A stretch of DNA of 64,000 nucleotides from Cherax quadricarinatus. Lineage: Eukaryota > Arthropoda > Malacostraca > Decapoda > Parastacidae. Positions 43,038 through 53,219 of the stretch are shown here, piece by piece. The stretch lies in assembly GCF_038502225.1 (NCBI RefSeq), contig NC_091372.1:3063617-3127616 (forward strand). Reading direction: 5' to 3'. The notes beneath the pieces were generated by a model. That model saw only the letters and a list, made by a program, of their open reading frames with translations, was not told the origin of the DNA and did no database searches. Position 1 is the first letter of the stretch. Each line of letters opens with the position of its first letter. A program made the position numbers and the translations under genes.

Positions 43038-44112
43038 CCCTTTCAGGGTCCGTCCCGTAGATCTACGGCTTTACGTTCAGGGTCCAAACCGTAGATCTAC
43101 CCCATGAGCTCAGCTCACTCTGATAAACTGTGAGTGGTACATTTCGGCCTAGATATGAGAGAATACATCTATGTGGTATGTGTGCACCACATAAAACAGA
43201 TCCTGCAGCACACTGTGTATAATGAGAGAAAAAAAATGAAATCATGATTTTTCGATTAAAACAGCAACTTTGCAGTGTTTTTTCGTATGTTTTTTATAGT
43301 TGTATTTGCGATTTCTTGGTCTCATTTGATAGAATGGAAGACATCTTACAGAAATAGAGATGATTTTGATTGGTTTTAGCATTGGAAATGGCTTGAAACT
43401 GAGCTCAAAGTAGCGGAAATGTTAAATTTTTGCCGATATTCAAGAGTAAACAAACGACCTCACACATCTAATACACGTCAGCTGGTGGGTCTAATATGCA
43501 TTCACAAATATGGTGATAATATTTATACAATTATTACAGTATTGCATAACAGTAAATCTTCTATTTTTTGGTGTGAATAAAAATTCATTATGTGACTAAA
43601 AAATCAAAATGGAATTTATTTGTAAAGCCTCAAAACATAACTAATGAACAGAGGAAATGTTAGTTTAGTGCCAGGAATGCCTACATTGTTCATTCTGGAC
43701 CCTATTTTGAAATTGGAATATTTTGAACTTTGTGTTAAATTGGCCAAATTAACAATTTCCGATCACTTTATTTTGTAGTTGAAACAGTTGACTTGGCGAT
43801 TTCTTGTGTTCAATCGATAGAATAGAAGTAATACTAGTGAAATAGCTAAGAATTTGGTTGATTGGAATAATGTAATTGGCCTAAAATGGGAGTCAAAGTC
43901 GGCAAAATCGCCGATTCGTAAATATCGCTGACACATCAAAATTCGCGAGAGCATAATTTCGTCAATTTTCCACCAAATTTCGTACTTTTTGTTTTATTAC
44001 CTTCACAAAAAGATTCTCTACGATTTCATAAGAAAAAATAACAAATTTTTTTTTTGAAAATTCTTGGACACTGGTGCGTGACTCCAGATTTGGGCCTTGG
44101 ACCCTGAAAGGG
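43038..44112. mobile_element. piggyBac-like non-autonomous element, 1,075 bp
   Basis: TTAA|CCCTTTCAGGGTCC and GGACCCTGAAAGGG|TTAA, both target copies perfect. Near the left end CCGTAGATCTACGG and ACCGTAGATCTACC repeat. The interior is the reverse of 8185-9276 and 32003-33067. No transposase. Confidence 0.88.
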
Positions 44113-44154
44113 TTAAGAAACAATATGACATTAAAAGGCCTCTAAATTTTACTT

Positions 44155-44260
44155 GTTTACCTGGAGTTTACCTGGAGAGAGTTCCGGGGGTCAACGCCCC
44201 CGCGGCCCGGTCTGTGACCAGGCCTCCTGGTGGATCAGAGCCTGATCATCCAGGTTCTTG
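44155..44260 (+). repeat. GC-rich interspersed repeat block
   Basis: Contains GAGTTTACCTGGAGAGAGTT, GGGGGTCAACGCCCCCGCGG and CCAGGCCTCCTGGTGGATCA. I know this block as very common in decapod genomes and often mis-annotated as protein (translation LPGVYLERVPGVNAPA). Only one partial copy is here. Confidence 0.7.
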
Positions 44261-44344
44261 GTTTCCTAGAAAAAGTAGCTAAAAGTCTATTGAATTATTG
44301 CACCTTGACCTCTTTTAAAGTGATAAGGAGGACAGGCAGGCAGT

Positions 44345-44576
44345 ACTGCTATATAGAAAGCTGCTTGTTATGCTGAGTATTTCAGGCAAGTTAGGTCAGC
44401 TTTGTCCCAGAATGCGACCCACACCAGCCGACTAACACCCAGGTACCCATATTACTGATTGGTGAACATAGACACCCGGTGTAAAGAAACACGTCCAGTG
44501 TTTCTACCCTCACTGGGAATCGAACCCAGACCCTCGCCGTGTGAAACGAGCTTTAGCCACCAGGCCATGGGGCACC
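44345..44576 (-). mobile_element. tRNA-derived SINE with Val(CAC)-like head
   Basis: The minus strand starts GGTGCCCCATGGCCTGGTGG. The A box is within TGGCCTGGTGGCTAAAGC, the anticodon-loop region TTTCACACGG gives CAC, and the B box is GGTTCGATTCC. The body (GGTACCTGGGTGTTAGTCGG, CTGGTGTGGGTCGCATTCTG) is shared with 62405-62690 and, partly, 34640-34760 and 36185-36325. Confidence 0.82.
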
Positions 44577-44702
44577 GCAGTGTTTCCGCCTATACCAGGG
44601 ATTGACCACTGGACCTCAGTGTGTGAGCTGAGTAAGCTAGCAGTCAAGCAGTGTATACAGTTTACAATCCTTAGTTTTATTTTCTGCTTTTTTTTCTACT
44701 TT

Positions 44703-44750
44703 AGAGGCCTCACAGATGGGAGATCTATTTCCATCTGTGAGGCCTCTAAA
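44703..44750. repeat. 48-bp hairpin
   Basis: TAGAGGCCTCACAGATGG and CCATCTGTGAGGCCTCTA are perfect inverted repeats separated by GAGATCTATTT. Possibly a foldback duplication within the neighbouring LINE debris. Confidence 0.85.
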
Positions 44751-44804
44751 TATCTCAGCTCTGCCACCCTTTCCCCCTCCCCCCTACCCCCTCCCCCATC
44801 TTAT

Positions 44805-45240
44805 GTCTATTTATTTATTTATTTATTTAAAAATTTGAGCACACATACAGAGGTACAACAAATACAGGTAAGAGCAGTATGCCAAAGCCACTTATACTAT
44901 GCATAGCATTACGGGCTGGCTTAAAATTAACTTAAGATTAACTAAGCAATGATGAAATCAGTGATAAAACATTAATGTAAACAGGTTACTATAAAGCACA
45001 AGTGAGTATTACAAAGACAGGTCATATTGTTGTATGCATTGTTGTACATTCAGTAGAATGGAGTATTCTGTTAGGTAGTGTATTTAAAAAATAATAAAGT
45101 TAGATTGGGTTTTAGGTTTAACATTTATGTGATATAATTGTGAGAAACATTTAAGATATACAATTTATAAGGTTCAGTTATTCAGTATTTATTTGGTTTT
45201 GGATTAAGCATAAGCATAAGTTTTTGAGAAATAGCCTATC
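44805..45240 (-). mobile_element. Jockey-type LINE 3' UTR fragment
   Basis: Starts with (TTTA)n, the 3' tail, then AATTTGAGCACACATACAGA...GCCAAAGCCACTTATAC and GCTTAAAATTAACTTAAGAT, matching 2850-3190. It is truncated before any coding sequence. Confidence 0.85.
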
Positions 45241-45353
45241 CCCCTCATCTTATGGCTTATGATGACTTATGGGTGGCAATATACAATATGTTTGTAGTTA
45301 TAGTATAGTACATAATTCATAGAGATTACTCAGTGCTGAACTGTCAAATCCAG

Positions 45354-45460
45354 GGAGATGTACCCGAATCGTATTCTGGAGAAAAAGATGGGACGGTTTC
45401 GCACTGTCTCGATTGCACCTTCCCTAGGAAAGCGCTGGACTCCATATTCAACCTATGCAG
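45354..45460 (+). CDS. SZT2: SZT2-like gene, exon 10 of window
   Basis: 107-bp exon, acceptor GTCAAATCCAG, donor TATGCAG|GTAAGA. Its first base completes the Arg codon of exon 9. Thirty-five codons follow: EMYPNRILEKKMGRFRTVSI, then APSLGKRWTPYSTYA. It is basic and rich in Arg/Lys and Tyr, with a strong downstream donor. It ends phase 1, which fits exon 11. Intron 9 before it is 12 kb of nested transposons, yet both splice sites are clean. Confidence 0.85.
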
Positions 45461-45654
45461 GTAAGATTGGTTGTACTTTAAGCCTTTAATATTTTAAAAT
45501 ATTATAGTAAATATATCATAAGTTTTATTTGCACAATGAAATCTTTCTGAATAAAAGAACTCATTGTAAATTTATAGCCATGAAAATGATGGACTGAACA
45601 TGTTATGTTGAACATAGTATAAAATACCAACAAGTTGATGGGAAGATACAAGTG

Positions 45655-45795
45655 TAACAGTTGAGTATATTTATTGTTGAAATGTTTTGCCTACACAGTA
45701 GACGTCTTCAGTCAGATACACCTGTTGCCTCTGTATGTGACTGAAGAAGCCTACTATGTATGTGAAATGTTTCAGTAATAAAGATACCCAACTGA
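45655..45795. ncRNA. Head-to-head pair of hammerhead-like motifs
   Basis: Minus strand 45670-45713: a CTGAAGA core, stem CTACTGTGTAG and AAAC, with the first G of stem II changed. Plus strand 45739-45780: CTGAAGA, GCCTACTATGTATG, GAAAT, GTTTC and AATAAAG. The flanks GTTGAGTATAT / ATACCCAACTG are also mirrored. The core is better preserved than at 14.16 kb. It looks like a minimal pair without the tandem direct units. Confidence 0.55.
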
Positions 45796-46265
45796 TACAC
45801 ATTGGTCTTAATCATCAACTGAACATGAACATCATTCATTGAAGTTCTTCTCTGTGTTCATCATAAGAACAGCAGCTCGCTGAGATGCATACCTTTGATG
45901 AGTTCCCAGAAAGGATTAAGATTATTTGGATGATGAGTCAGGAGAATTCACTTAACAGTGACTGTAGTGTTTGATAATGCAGTACTTTTATAACTCTATG
46001 TTTATTTAGGTACAGGTACACATAAATACAATTACACAAATTATCATACATAGTAACTTATGCAAAACACCCACTGTGAGAAAATAGTGAACTTCTGAGC
46101 ACTTTAATGATTTCTCACGCAGTCACAGGAACGCTTGGAAGTTCACTATTTTTCACAGTGGTTGTTTTGCTTATTGTGATATCATCTATTTACTGTGACC
46201 TTATTGCATAGGAACATATGTGCAAATTACCTGGATAACTCAAAAATTATATAATTTATGGACAG

Positions 46266-46401
46266 AAGAGAGTGATCAGAGTGGTTCAGTCACCCCTCCT
46301 TCTGCAACGGCTGTGTCTGCTGCTACTGAAGATGAGGCTACCCAAGCTGCCTCAACTGCAGTTGGTCTCCCACCCCCTCTCAAGTCATATATTGGCATTA
46401 G
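46266..46401 (+). CDS. SZT2: SZT2-like gene, exon 11 of window
   Basis: 136 bp, phase 1 in and phase 2 out. The acceptor TTTATGGACAG has a poor pyrimidine tract; the donor is ATTAG|GTATGT. The encoded segment is low-complexity, EESDQSGSVTPPSATAVSAA then TEDEATQAASTAVGLPPPL, ending KSYIGI. It is probably a flexible acidic/Ala-Ser linker between ordered parts. Phase and the short ordered end support it, although the weak acceptor leaves the exact start open. Confidence 0.7.
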
Positions 46402-46598
46402 GTATGTTAGTACATGTGTTTGTAGGATGAAGGGTGCTCTAGTAAAACTTTTTAAAATATGCAAACATTATCTTTCAGCCCATAGCAGGATACGAACCAG
46501 CACATTCTGCCTCTGCAGATTTGAATCCTGGATGGAAATAAATGTTATAAAATACTGACACAATGGAAATATAAACACTTAAGCAGTATAATGTGATA

Positions 46599-46646
46599 CT
46601 TTATTGACAATGTTTCGCCCACGCAGTGGGCTTTATTAAGTCACTA
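46599..46646 (-). ncRNA. Single hammerhead-like motif, core degenerate
   Basis: The minus strand has GCCCACTGCGTGGGC as stem II followed by GAAAC, and AATAAAG before it where CTGATGA should stand (here CTTAATA). It is the same ribozyme family as the 48.8 kb array but a different subfamily of stem II. Confidence 0.5.
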
Positions 46647-46699
46647 CTTACAGTAGTATTATTATAGTAGTAACAAGACACTTTCAGCAAAACTTATTA

Positions 46700-46884
46700 A
46701 TAGTATGTTTTGTCCAGGTATTTCATGCAGTCTCCAGTAGATGTAATGTTTTGTCCAGGTACTTGATGAAGCCTCTAGTAGATGTAATGTTTTGTCCAGG
46801 TACTTGATGCAGTCTCTAGTAGATGTAACATTTTGTCTAGGTACTTGATGAAGCCTCCATTAGGTGTAATGTTTTGTCCAAGTA
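46700..46884. repeat. ~43-bp minisatellite, continued at 47879-47910
   Basis: About five copies containing TAATGTTTTGTCCAGGTACT then TGATGCAGTCTCCAGTAGAT. The Tigger derivative inserted at the TA of one unit and split the array. Confidence 0.85.
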
Positions 46885-47878
46885 CAGTGGACCCCCCGCC
46901 TTACGATATTAATCCGTTCCTGAGAGCTCATCGTAAATCGAAATTATCATAAAGCAAATTCATTTTCCCCGTAAGAAATAATGGAAATCAAATTAATCCG
47001 TGCAAGACACCTCAAAGTATGAAAAAAATTTTTTTTACCACATGAAATATTAATTTTAATACACACAAACTGAAGAAGACATGCACAATTACTACTCTAC
47101 TAAGAATAGAATACATGACACTTACCTTTATTGAAAATCTGGTGATGATTGATGGGATGGGAGGAGGGGAGTGTAGAAGTTATTGTTTAGAAGGGGAATC
47201 CCTTCCATTAGAACTTGAGGTAGCAAGTCCTTTTCCGGGGTTACTTCCCTTCTTCTTTTAATGCCACTAGGACCAGCTTGAGAGCCACTGGACCTCAGTT
47301 GCACAACAAATCTGTCCATAGAGCTCTGTACCTCCCGTTCCTTTAAGATTTGCCTAAAATGGGCCACAACATTGTCATTGTAAGTCACCAGCACAGCTTG
47401 CAATAGTTGTGTTAGGGTGATTTTCATCCATAAAGGTTTGCAGTTCAATCCACTTTGCACACATTTCCTTAATCTTTGAAGTAGGCACAATGGATTCCAC
47501 AACTGGCATAGGCTTCTCAGGGTTAGTTCCAAACCCTTCAAAATCTTTCTTAATTTCCATACTAATTCTCACCCTTTTTACCACAGGGTTGGCACTAGAA
47601 GCTTTCTTGGGGCCCATGGTGACTTATTTTGCAGTTACAAGCACAAAAAACACTGGGATAAGGTGAAATGTACCAAATGTATACGTGGATGCGACCGCAC
47701 TGGCTGGCTTGTAAACACGGGCACCCACGGGGCAGCTGAGGCCACACGTGGGATGCGTCCCGGACAAATCACGTAAGGCGAGTTTTTTATCGTGAGGCGA
47801 GGCAAAATTTTTGCGTTCAAATGCTTCGTATGGCGAATTAAACGTAACGCGATGCATTCGTGAGGCGGAGGCCCACTG
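46885..47878 (-). mobile_element. Tigger deletion derivative, ~1 kb
   Basis: TA|CAGTGGACCCCCCGCCTTAC and GAGGCGGAGGCCCACTG|TA. The outer parts are like the other Tigger copies. The transposase middle is deleted. The target is a minisatellite unit, which confirms the TA duplication. Confidence 0.87.
47128..47617 (-). pseudogene. Internally deleted Tigger transposase
   Basis: MGPKKASSANPVVKRVRISM (N-terminus) is followed within a few codons by DFEGFGTNPEKPMPV and KEMCAKWIELQTFMDENHPN, which belong after the catalytic domain of the 25.7 kb copy. A frameshift leads to VVAHFRQILKEREVQSS and the basic tail KRRREVTPEKDLLPQVL. Roughly 350 residues, including both DNA-binding repeats and the DDE core, are gone. 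Confidence 0.8.
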
Positions 47879-48010
47879 TACTTGATGCAGTCTCCAGTAC
47901 CTGTAATGTCGTATTACTAAAAAAAAGCTTCTTTGCTGAAAATCTCATCTTACTACCATTTGTCAGCTCATAGCCACATATTTACGCCTAATAACTACTT
48001 TATACATCAG

Positions 48011-48142
48011 ATCAGAGAGCGTAAACTACCTTGGGTACTACACACAGTATGAAGAGACCATGCAGAGGACACTGGAGGCTCAGGCAGAGGATGCAAGATC
48101 TCGTATCCATCACATCTTCAACCAGGCTAAGATTCATTGCAG
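48011..48142 (+). CDS. SZT2: SZT2-like gene, exon 12 of window
   Basis: 132-bp exon, acceptor TATACATCAG, donor TTGCAG|GTGGGA. The first base completes an Arg codon, then SESVNYLGYYTQYEETMQRT, LEAQAEDARSRIHHIFNQAK and IHC. It has a strong helical, coiled-coil-like character with Glu/Gln/Arg. Phase 2 out matches exon 13, although 10 kb of intron lies between. A second ATCAG three codons later would break phase. Confidence 0.85.
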
Positions 48143-48194
48143 GTGGGATATATCATACAAGTTTTTCCTGTAATTAAATTTTTATAAAGAAGAA

Positions 48195-48345
48195 AAAGGC
48201 ACAATATCGTGGCTGGAACAATACTCAAATAACCCACACGTAGGATGACATTTTTGTCCTACTTGGACTAGTAAATGGTTCAGGCTGGACTGAAATGTTG
48301 ACATTAGTTTCTTTCTCCTGTGTGTGGGTTATTTGTGTATAAATT
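48195..48345. repeat. Foldback repeat, GGTCC family, diverged
   Basis: AATAACCCACACGTAGGA and TCCTGTGTGTGGGTTATT are inverted arms, with GGTTCAGGCTGGACTGAAAT between. Same family as 23641-23783. Confidence 0.6.
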
Positions 48346-48883
48346 TTTATCTCTGCCAAATGTGTTTTGGTTTAAAAATGTTTAAATTCACTGAATGTTG
48401 ATATAGAGCATTGTCCCCAATTATCTTATTAACTGATGATCTCCATATTTTTCATTGTGGCATACCCATGAGATACATGTGATTAGTTTTATATTTCTGC
48501 CCAGCTAGGCCTAAGACCAGTCTTTCCTGTTGAGTGTTCATCCTGGCTGTTGCTGTTAGCAGCCAGTTAGTCAACATACCCATCACACCCTGGTTGTTGT
48601 GGCACTTTTATGTAGTGCTCCAGTTTCTTCTTGAAGACTTGTACCTCTGATCCAGCAATATTTCTGATATCTTCTGGTAGTATGCTAGGTTGTCTTGGAC
48701 TATGGGTGTTGACATGGTGTTCTTTTATTATCCCTTTGGCTTCCCTGCTTTCACTGGCTTTATTTTACACTTCCTACCATATCTCTCACTCCAGCAAGTT
48801 GTTACAGTAGTGAACATCAAAATGGTATACAATACCGACAGGTTGTTAGGTAAGACACATATGCAACAGTTAGACAACTTTAT

Positions 48884-48928
48884 TCCGAAACGTTTCGCCT
48901 ACACAGTAGGCTTCTTCAGTCGAATACA
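48884..48928 (-). ncRNA. Minimal hammerhead ribozyme, copy 1
   Basis: Core CTGAAGA, stem II GCCTAC-TGT-GTAGGC, then GAAAC directly followed by GTTTC; TATTC and GAATA can pair as part of stem I. Stem III has no loop, so an active form would need two strands, as proposed for hammerheads of Penelope-like elements. Confidence 0.8.
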
Positions 48929-49108
48929 GAAAGTAGGCAGGAACAGTAGAGATGTGAAGACGATGTAATCAGTCCATCACCCTTAAAGTCGTAGAATTTG
49001 AGGTTGTCAGTCCCTCGGCCTGGAGAAGTTCAGTTCCATAGTCAGGAACTATCTGAAGATCAAGCGACAGTGCGGAGACTTAAATACTGTCGGAAGGAGA
49101 GGTGCAGG

Positions 49109-49144
<36 letters not shown>

Positions 49145-49327
49145 AGAGGCAACTGAGAGGTCATGTCCCTCTCAGATCCAACCCTTCTCACTTGAAAAGC
49201 TTGTCCAAGGTGTTTTCTGTACCAAGATGCCACGTGTTGCAGTGTCTGACAAGATGAACATCAAAATGGTATACAATACCGACAGGTTGTTAGGTAAGAC
49301 ACATATGCAACAGTTAGACAACTTTAT

Positions 49328-49372
49328 TCCGAAACGTTTCGCCTACACAGTAGGCTTCTTCAGTCGAATACA
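49328..49372 (-). ncRNA. Minimal hammerhead ribozyme, copy 2
   Basis: Identical in all core and stem positions to copy 1, 444 bp downstream. Confidence 0.8.
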
Positions 49373-49765
49373 GAAAGTAGGCAGGAACAGTAGAGATGTG
49401 AAGACGATGTAATCAGTCCATCACCCTTAAAGTCGTAGAATTTGAGGTTGTCAGTCCCTCGGCCTGGAGAAGTTCAGTTCCATAGTCAGGAACTATCTGA
49501 AGATCAAGCGACAGTGCGGAGACTTAAATACTGTCGGAAGGAGAGGTGCAGGGTAGTAGTAGTAGTAGTAGTAGTAGTAGTGAGAGGCAACTGAGAGGTC
49601 ATGTCCCTCTCAGATCCAACCCTTCTCACTTGAAAAGCTTGTCCAAGGTGTTTTCTGTACCAAGATGCCACGTGTTGCAGTGTCTGACAAGATGAACATC
49701 AAAATGGTATACAATACCGACAGGTTGTTAGGTAAGACACATATGCAACAGTTAGACAACTTTAT

Positions 49766-49810
49766 TCCGAAACGTTTCGCCTACACAGTAGGCTTCTTCA
49801 GTCGAATACA
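49766..49810 (-). ncRNA. Minimal hammerhead ribozyme, copy 3
   Basis: Identical to copies 1 and 2, 438 bp after copy 2. Confidence 0.8.
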
Positions 49811-49990
49811 GAAAGTAGGCAGGAACAGTAGAGATGTGAAGACGATGTAATCAGTCCATCACCCTTAAAGTCGTAGAATTTGAGGTTGTCAGTCCCTCGG
49901 CCTGGAGAAGTTCAGTTCCATAGTCAGGAACTATCTGAAGATCAAGCGACAGTGCGGAGACTTAAATACTGTCGGAAGGAGAGGTGCAGG

Positions 49991-50023
<33 letters not shown>

Positions 50024-50369
50024 AGAGGCAACTGAGAGGTCATGTCCCTCTCAGATCCAACCCTTCTCACTTGAAAAGCTTGTCCAAGGTGTTTTCTGTA
50101 CCAAGCTTTTCAAGTGAGAAGGGTTGGATCTGAGAGGGACATGACCTCTCAGTTGCCTCTCACTACTACTACTACTACTACTACTACCCTGCACCTCTCC
50201 TTCCGACAGTATTTAAGTCTCCGCACTGTCGCTTGATCTTCAGATAGTTCCTGACTATGGAACTGAACTTCTCCAGGCCGAGGGACTGACAACCTCAAAT
50301 TCTACGACTTTAAGGGTGATGGACTGATTACATCGTCTTCACATCTCTACTGTTCCTGCCTACTTTCTG

Positions 50370-50415
50370 TATTCGACTGAAGAAGCCTACTGTGTAGGCG
50401 AAACGTTTCGGAATA
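50370..50415 (+). ncRNA. Minimal hammerhead ribozyme, inverted copy
   Basis: Same motif on the plus strand, in the inverted unit. Transcription through the array would bring complementary hammerheads into one RNA. Confidence 0.8.
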
Positions 50416-50745
50416 AAGTTGTCTAACTGTTGCATATGTGTCTTACCTGTTACAGTAGTGTGTAGACTTTACACCAGACCCTCAGATATCTTCCATGTAT
50501 ATTACCAGGTATTAGGTATGGGATGATACCAAATTTTTGGCCTATGCTGATACCAGTACTCAGTTAAGCCAATATTGATACCATCAAAATTAGCCAATAC
50601 CCACTAGTACTACTACTTCAGCACACCCCTACCAGGTATCTCTCTCTCTCTCCACTAAAGAGAGTACATTGCAAGTACGTACTTTTAGGCATTTTCAGTA
50701 TTGTAAATATGTTATTGGCTCTGTAGGTAGCACATTTTTTCACTA

Positions 50746-51055
50746 CAGTAGAACCCCCGTATCCACTGATTCGGTATCCGCAGTTTCAGTTATCCATGGT
50801 TTACTGTGGCCCCAAAATATCTCTTTAATTTTGCATAATAAATAGCCACAAAGTGCAAAAGTAGAAATGCTGGCAGTTCTTCCAAGCCTAAGATAAGCCG
50901 TGAAGTGCTTCACATCAGTGAAAAAGTGACATTTCTCCACCTATTGTGCATAATTTACCAGTTAAACTTTATAATAGGGTTTGCTACTATCCACACTTTT
51001 GGTATCTGCAGCAGGTCCTTGGAATACATCCCCTGTGGATACAGGGGTCCTATTG
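50746..51055. mobile_element. Tigger-type MITE, diverged, 310 bp
   Basis: TA|CAGTAGAACCCCCGTATCC and GTGGATACAGGGGTCCTATTG|TA. GATTCGGTATCCGCAG-type sequence near the left end recalls known Tigger MITEs. Non-coding. Confidence 0.75.
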
Positions 51056-51059
51056 TACA

Positions 51060-51443
51060 CTTTCCATCTCTGATGTCACTCCTTCCTTAACACAGCTGTG
51101 AGTACAAAACAATATTGTAGAAGCAAGAGAACAAGTGACTTGAATAGTGTTAAGATTGGTATTATTTCTTATGTTTTGAAAGTTCTCATGCTCCACTCAG
51201 TTATTTTTCTTGCCCTTGTTACATTTGCTTCTCTAAATGACAAGTGTTCTAATATCATCATTATTCCCAAGTCTTTTTACATGTTCTCTTCATTCTATAA
51301 AATAGTTCTACTATGTTTTGTATCCAATATTCATTTTCAGTTCATTTTTTCCATATATGAGATGTTGGAATTTGTCCTCATTGCTCACTGGAACACATTG
51401 TTCATTTCTGCTTATAATTTCTCTGTCTCCTATTGAGGTGACT
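51060..51443. other. Intronic stretch, possible LINE debris
   Basis: No confident feature. The minus strand at 51085-51160 gives FKSLVLLLLQYCFVLTA, reminiscent of the region after the RT thumb of CR1-type LINEs, but too short to claim. Confidence 0.3.
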
Positions 51444-51447
51444 TTAA

Positions 51448-51740
51448 CCCTTTCACTGACCAGACCCAAAATTTATATTGCTCCCAATGTCCACTTTTAA
51501 AAAAAAAATTCTTCTCAGATAGTAGAAACTTTTTCTGAATGTAACGACACCAAAAGTACTAAATTTGATGGAAAAACTATGCAATTACACAGGCGCAAAG
51601 TTAGCAGTCTGGGCACAGTTTATCCATTAGCAATTTCACTGACTTTGAGTCCTATTTTAAGTAAATTCTATTGTTGCATTTGACAAAGTTCTTAGCTATT
51701 TTGATAGTATGCTTTCCAGTCTATCAATTGTTATTAGGGC
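51448..51740 (+). repeat. piggyBac-like element, left part only
   Basis: TTAA|CCCTTTCACTGACCAG, then sequence parallel to the first 300 bp of 32003-33067 (GTAACGACACCAAAAGT..., AAGTTAGCAGTCTGGGCAC). Confidence 0.6.
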
Positions 51741-51784
51741 AATAAATTCATTCCCTAGAGATGGTTATTAATTTTTTGATATAT

Positions 51785-51925
51785 ATTCATTGTCTTGGAA
51801 GCAAGGGGCTAGTAACCCCTTCTCCTGTATATATTACTAAATGTAAAAGCAGAAACTTTTGTTTTTCCTTTTGGGCCGCCCTGCCTCAGTGGGATACGGC
51901 CAGTGTGTTGAAAGAGAGAAAGATT
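51785..51925 (+). mobile_element. RTE-derived short element, 3' part
   Basis: From AAGGGGCTAGTAACCCCTTC to GGCCAGTGTGTTGAAAGAGA. 5' truncated. The flanking ATTCATTGTCTT occurs on both sides (about 51766-51777 and 51924-51935), a likely target duplication. Confidence 0.82.
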
Positions 51926-52850
51926 CATTGTCTTCTATTTTTCATTTTATTCCAACAGATTCATAATTAATTTTCAGAGTGAAATCTATTATAATTTAGT
52001 ATTCTTCATATTTTTTTATATTGTCATAATTCTTGTGGTCTACTTATCCTATCTTCATCATCTTTTATTCAATATTTTATATAATTTGTTTTATGTGTCA
52101 TTTTTATATACATAATTTCTTTTTTTCTTCTTCTTCTTCTTCTTTTTTTTCAACCAACCGGCCGTATCCCACCGAGGCAGGGTGGCCCAAAAAGAAAAAC
52201 AAAAGCTTCTCTTTTTAAATTTAGTAATTTATACAAGAGAAGGGGTTACTAGCCCGTTGCCCCCAGCATTTTAGTTGCCTCTTACAACACGCATGGCTTA
52301 CGAAAGAAGAATTCTGTTCCACTTCCCCATGGAGATAAGAGGAAATAAAGAAGAACAAGAACTAGTAAGAAAATAGCAGAAAACCCAGAGGGGTGTGTGT
52401 ATATATATATATGCTTGTACATGTATGTATGTAGGTAGTAGGTTGGTAGACAGCAACCACCCAGGGAGGTACTACCGTCCTGCCAAGTGAGTGTAAAACG
52501 AAAGCCTGTGATTGTTTTACATGATGGTAGGATTGCTGATGTCTTTTGTCTGTCTCATAAATATGCAAGATTACAGGCATGTCTTGCTACTTCTACTTAC
52601 ACTTAGGTCACACTACACATACATGTACACATTTATTTATACACACTCATCTGAGTTTTCTTTGATTTTATCTTAATAGTTCTTGGTCTTATTAATTTTC
52701 CTTTTATATCCATGGGGAAGTGGAATAAGAATCTTTCCTCCGTAAGCCATGCGTGTTGTAAAAGTCAACTAAAATGCCGGGAACAATGGGCTAGTAACCC
52801 CTTTTCCTGTAAAGATTACTAAAAAGAATAAGAAGAAGAAAATTGTCAAA

Positions 52851-53219
52851 GTGGGAAGTCTGAATGTGCGTGGATGTTGTGCAGATGATAAGAAAGAGAT
52901 GATTGTGGATGTTATGAATGAGAAGCTGGATGTCCTGGCTTTAAGTGAAACAAAGCTGAAGGGGGTGGGAGAGTTTCAGTGGAGAGGAATAAATGGGATT
53001 AGGTCAGGGGTTTCAAATAGAGTTAGAGCTAAAGAAGGAGTAGCAATAATGTTGAAGGATAAGCTATGGCAGGAAAAGAGGGACTATAAATGTATTAATT
53101 CAAGGATTATGTGGAGTAAAATAAAGATTGGATGTGAAAAGTGGGTTATAATAAGCGTGTATGCACCTGGAGAAGAGAGAAGTGTAGAGGAGAGAGAGAT
53201 TTTGGGAAATGTTGAGTGA
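52851..53219 (+). pseudogene. RTE endonuclease, N-terminal part
   Basis: MGSLNVRGCCADDKKEMIVD begins the domain (Asn motif NVRG). LDVLALSETKLKGVGEF follows with the catalytic Glu, then NGIRSGVSNRVRAKEGVAIM and MWSKIKIGCEKWVIISVYAP. The frame ends shortly after GEERSVEEREILG. Comparison with the relative at 39.2-39.46 kb (VEERERFWEMLSEC) shows a loss of two bases in a GA run near 53190-53200. This is the only lesion I can see in the ORF. Confidence 0.88.

Larger units (their letters stand above)
48813..50447 (-). mobile_element. Hammerhead tandem/inverted array with 13-bp target duplication
   Basis: Flanked by TGTTACAGTAGTG (48800-48812, 50448-50460). Three direct units (starts equivalent to 48811, 49255 and 49693; periods 444 and 438 bp, the difference being (GTA)n length) are followed from about 50105 by one inverted unit. 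Each unit has a hammerhead on the minus strand of the direct copies, a non-coding body, a GTA microsatellite and a spacer (TGTCCAAGGTGTTTTCTGTA). Units are virtually identical. The short 61-codon frames in them are by-products. The plan equals that of 22379-23361. Confidence 0.92.
48470..50520 (-). mobile_element. CR1-like LINE 3' end, split by the ribozyme array
   Basis: The minus strand reads GSEVQVFKKKLEHYIKVPQQ then PGCDGYVD before a stop, the usual end of a CR1-type ORF. Further upstream pieces are at 50461-50520. The array with its target duplication lies at 48800-50460. No RT core remains. Confidence 0.55.

Noticed and set aside
44097..44282. 61-codon frame containing LPGVYLERVPGVNAPA as a protein
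   Set aside because: This is a known kind of repeat-derived translation in decapod genomes.
46220..46558. 112-codon frame as an independent small gene
   Set aside because: It contains exon 11 of the SZT2-like gene; the rest is intron read-through.
48690..49850. Repeated 61- to 92-codon frames in the hammerhead units
   Set aside because: They run through the ribozyme and non-coding body, are open by chance and repeat only because the unit repeats.
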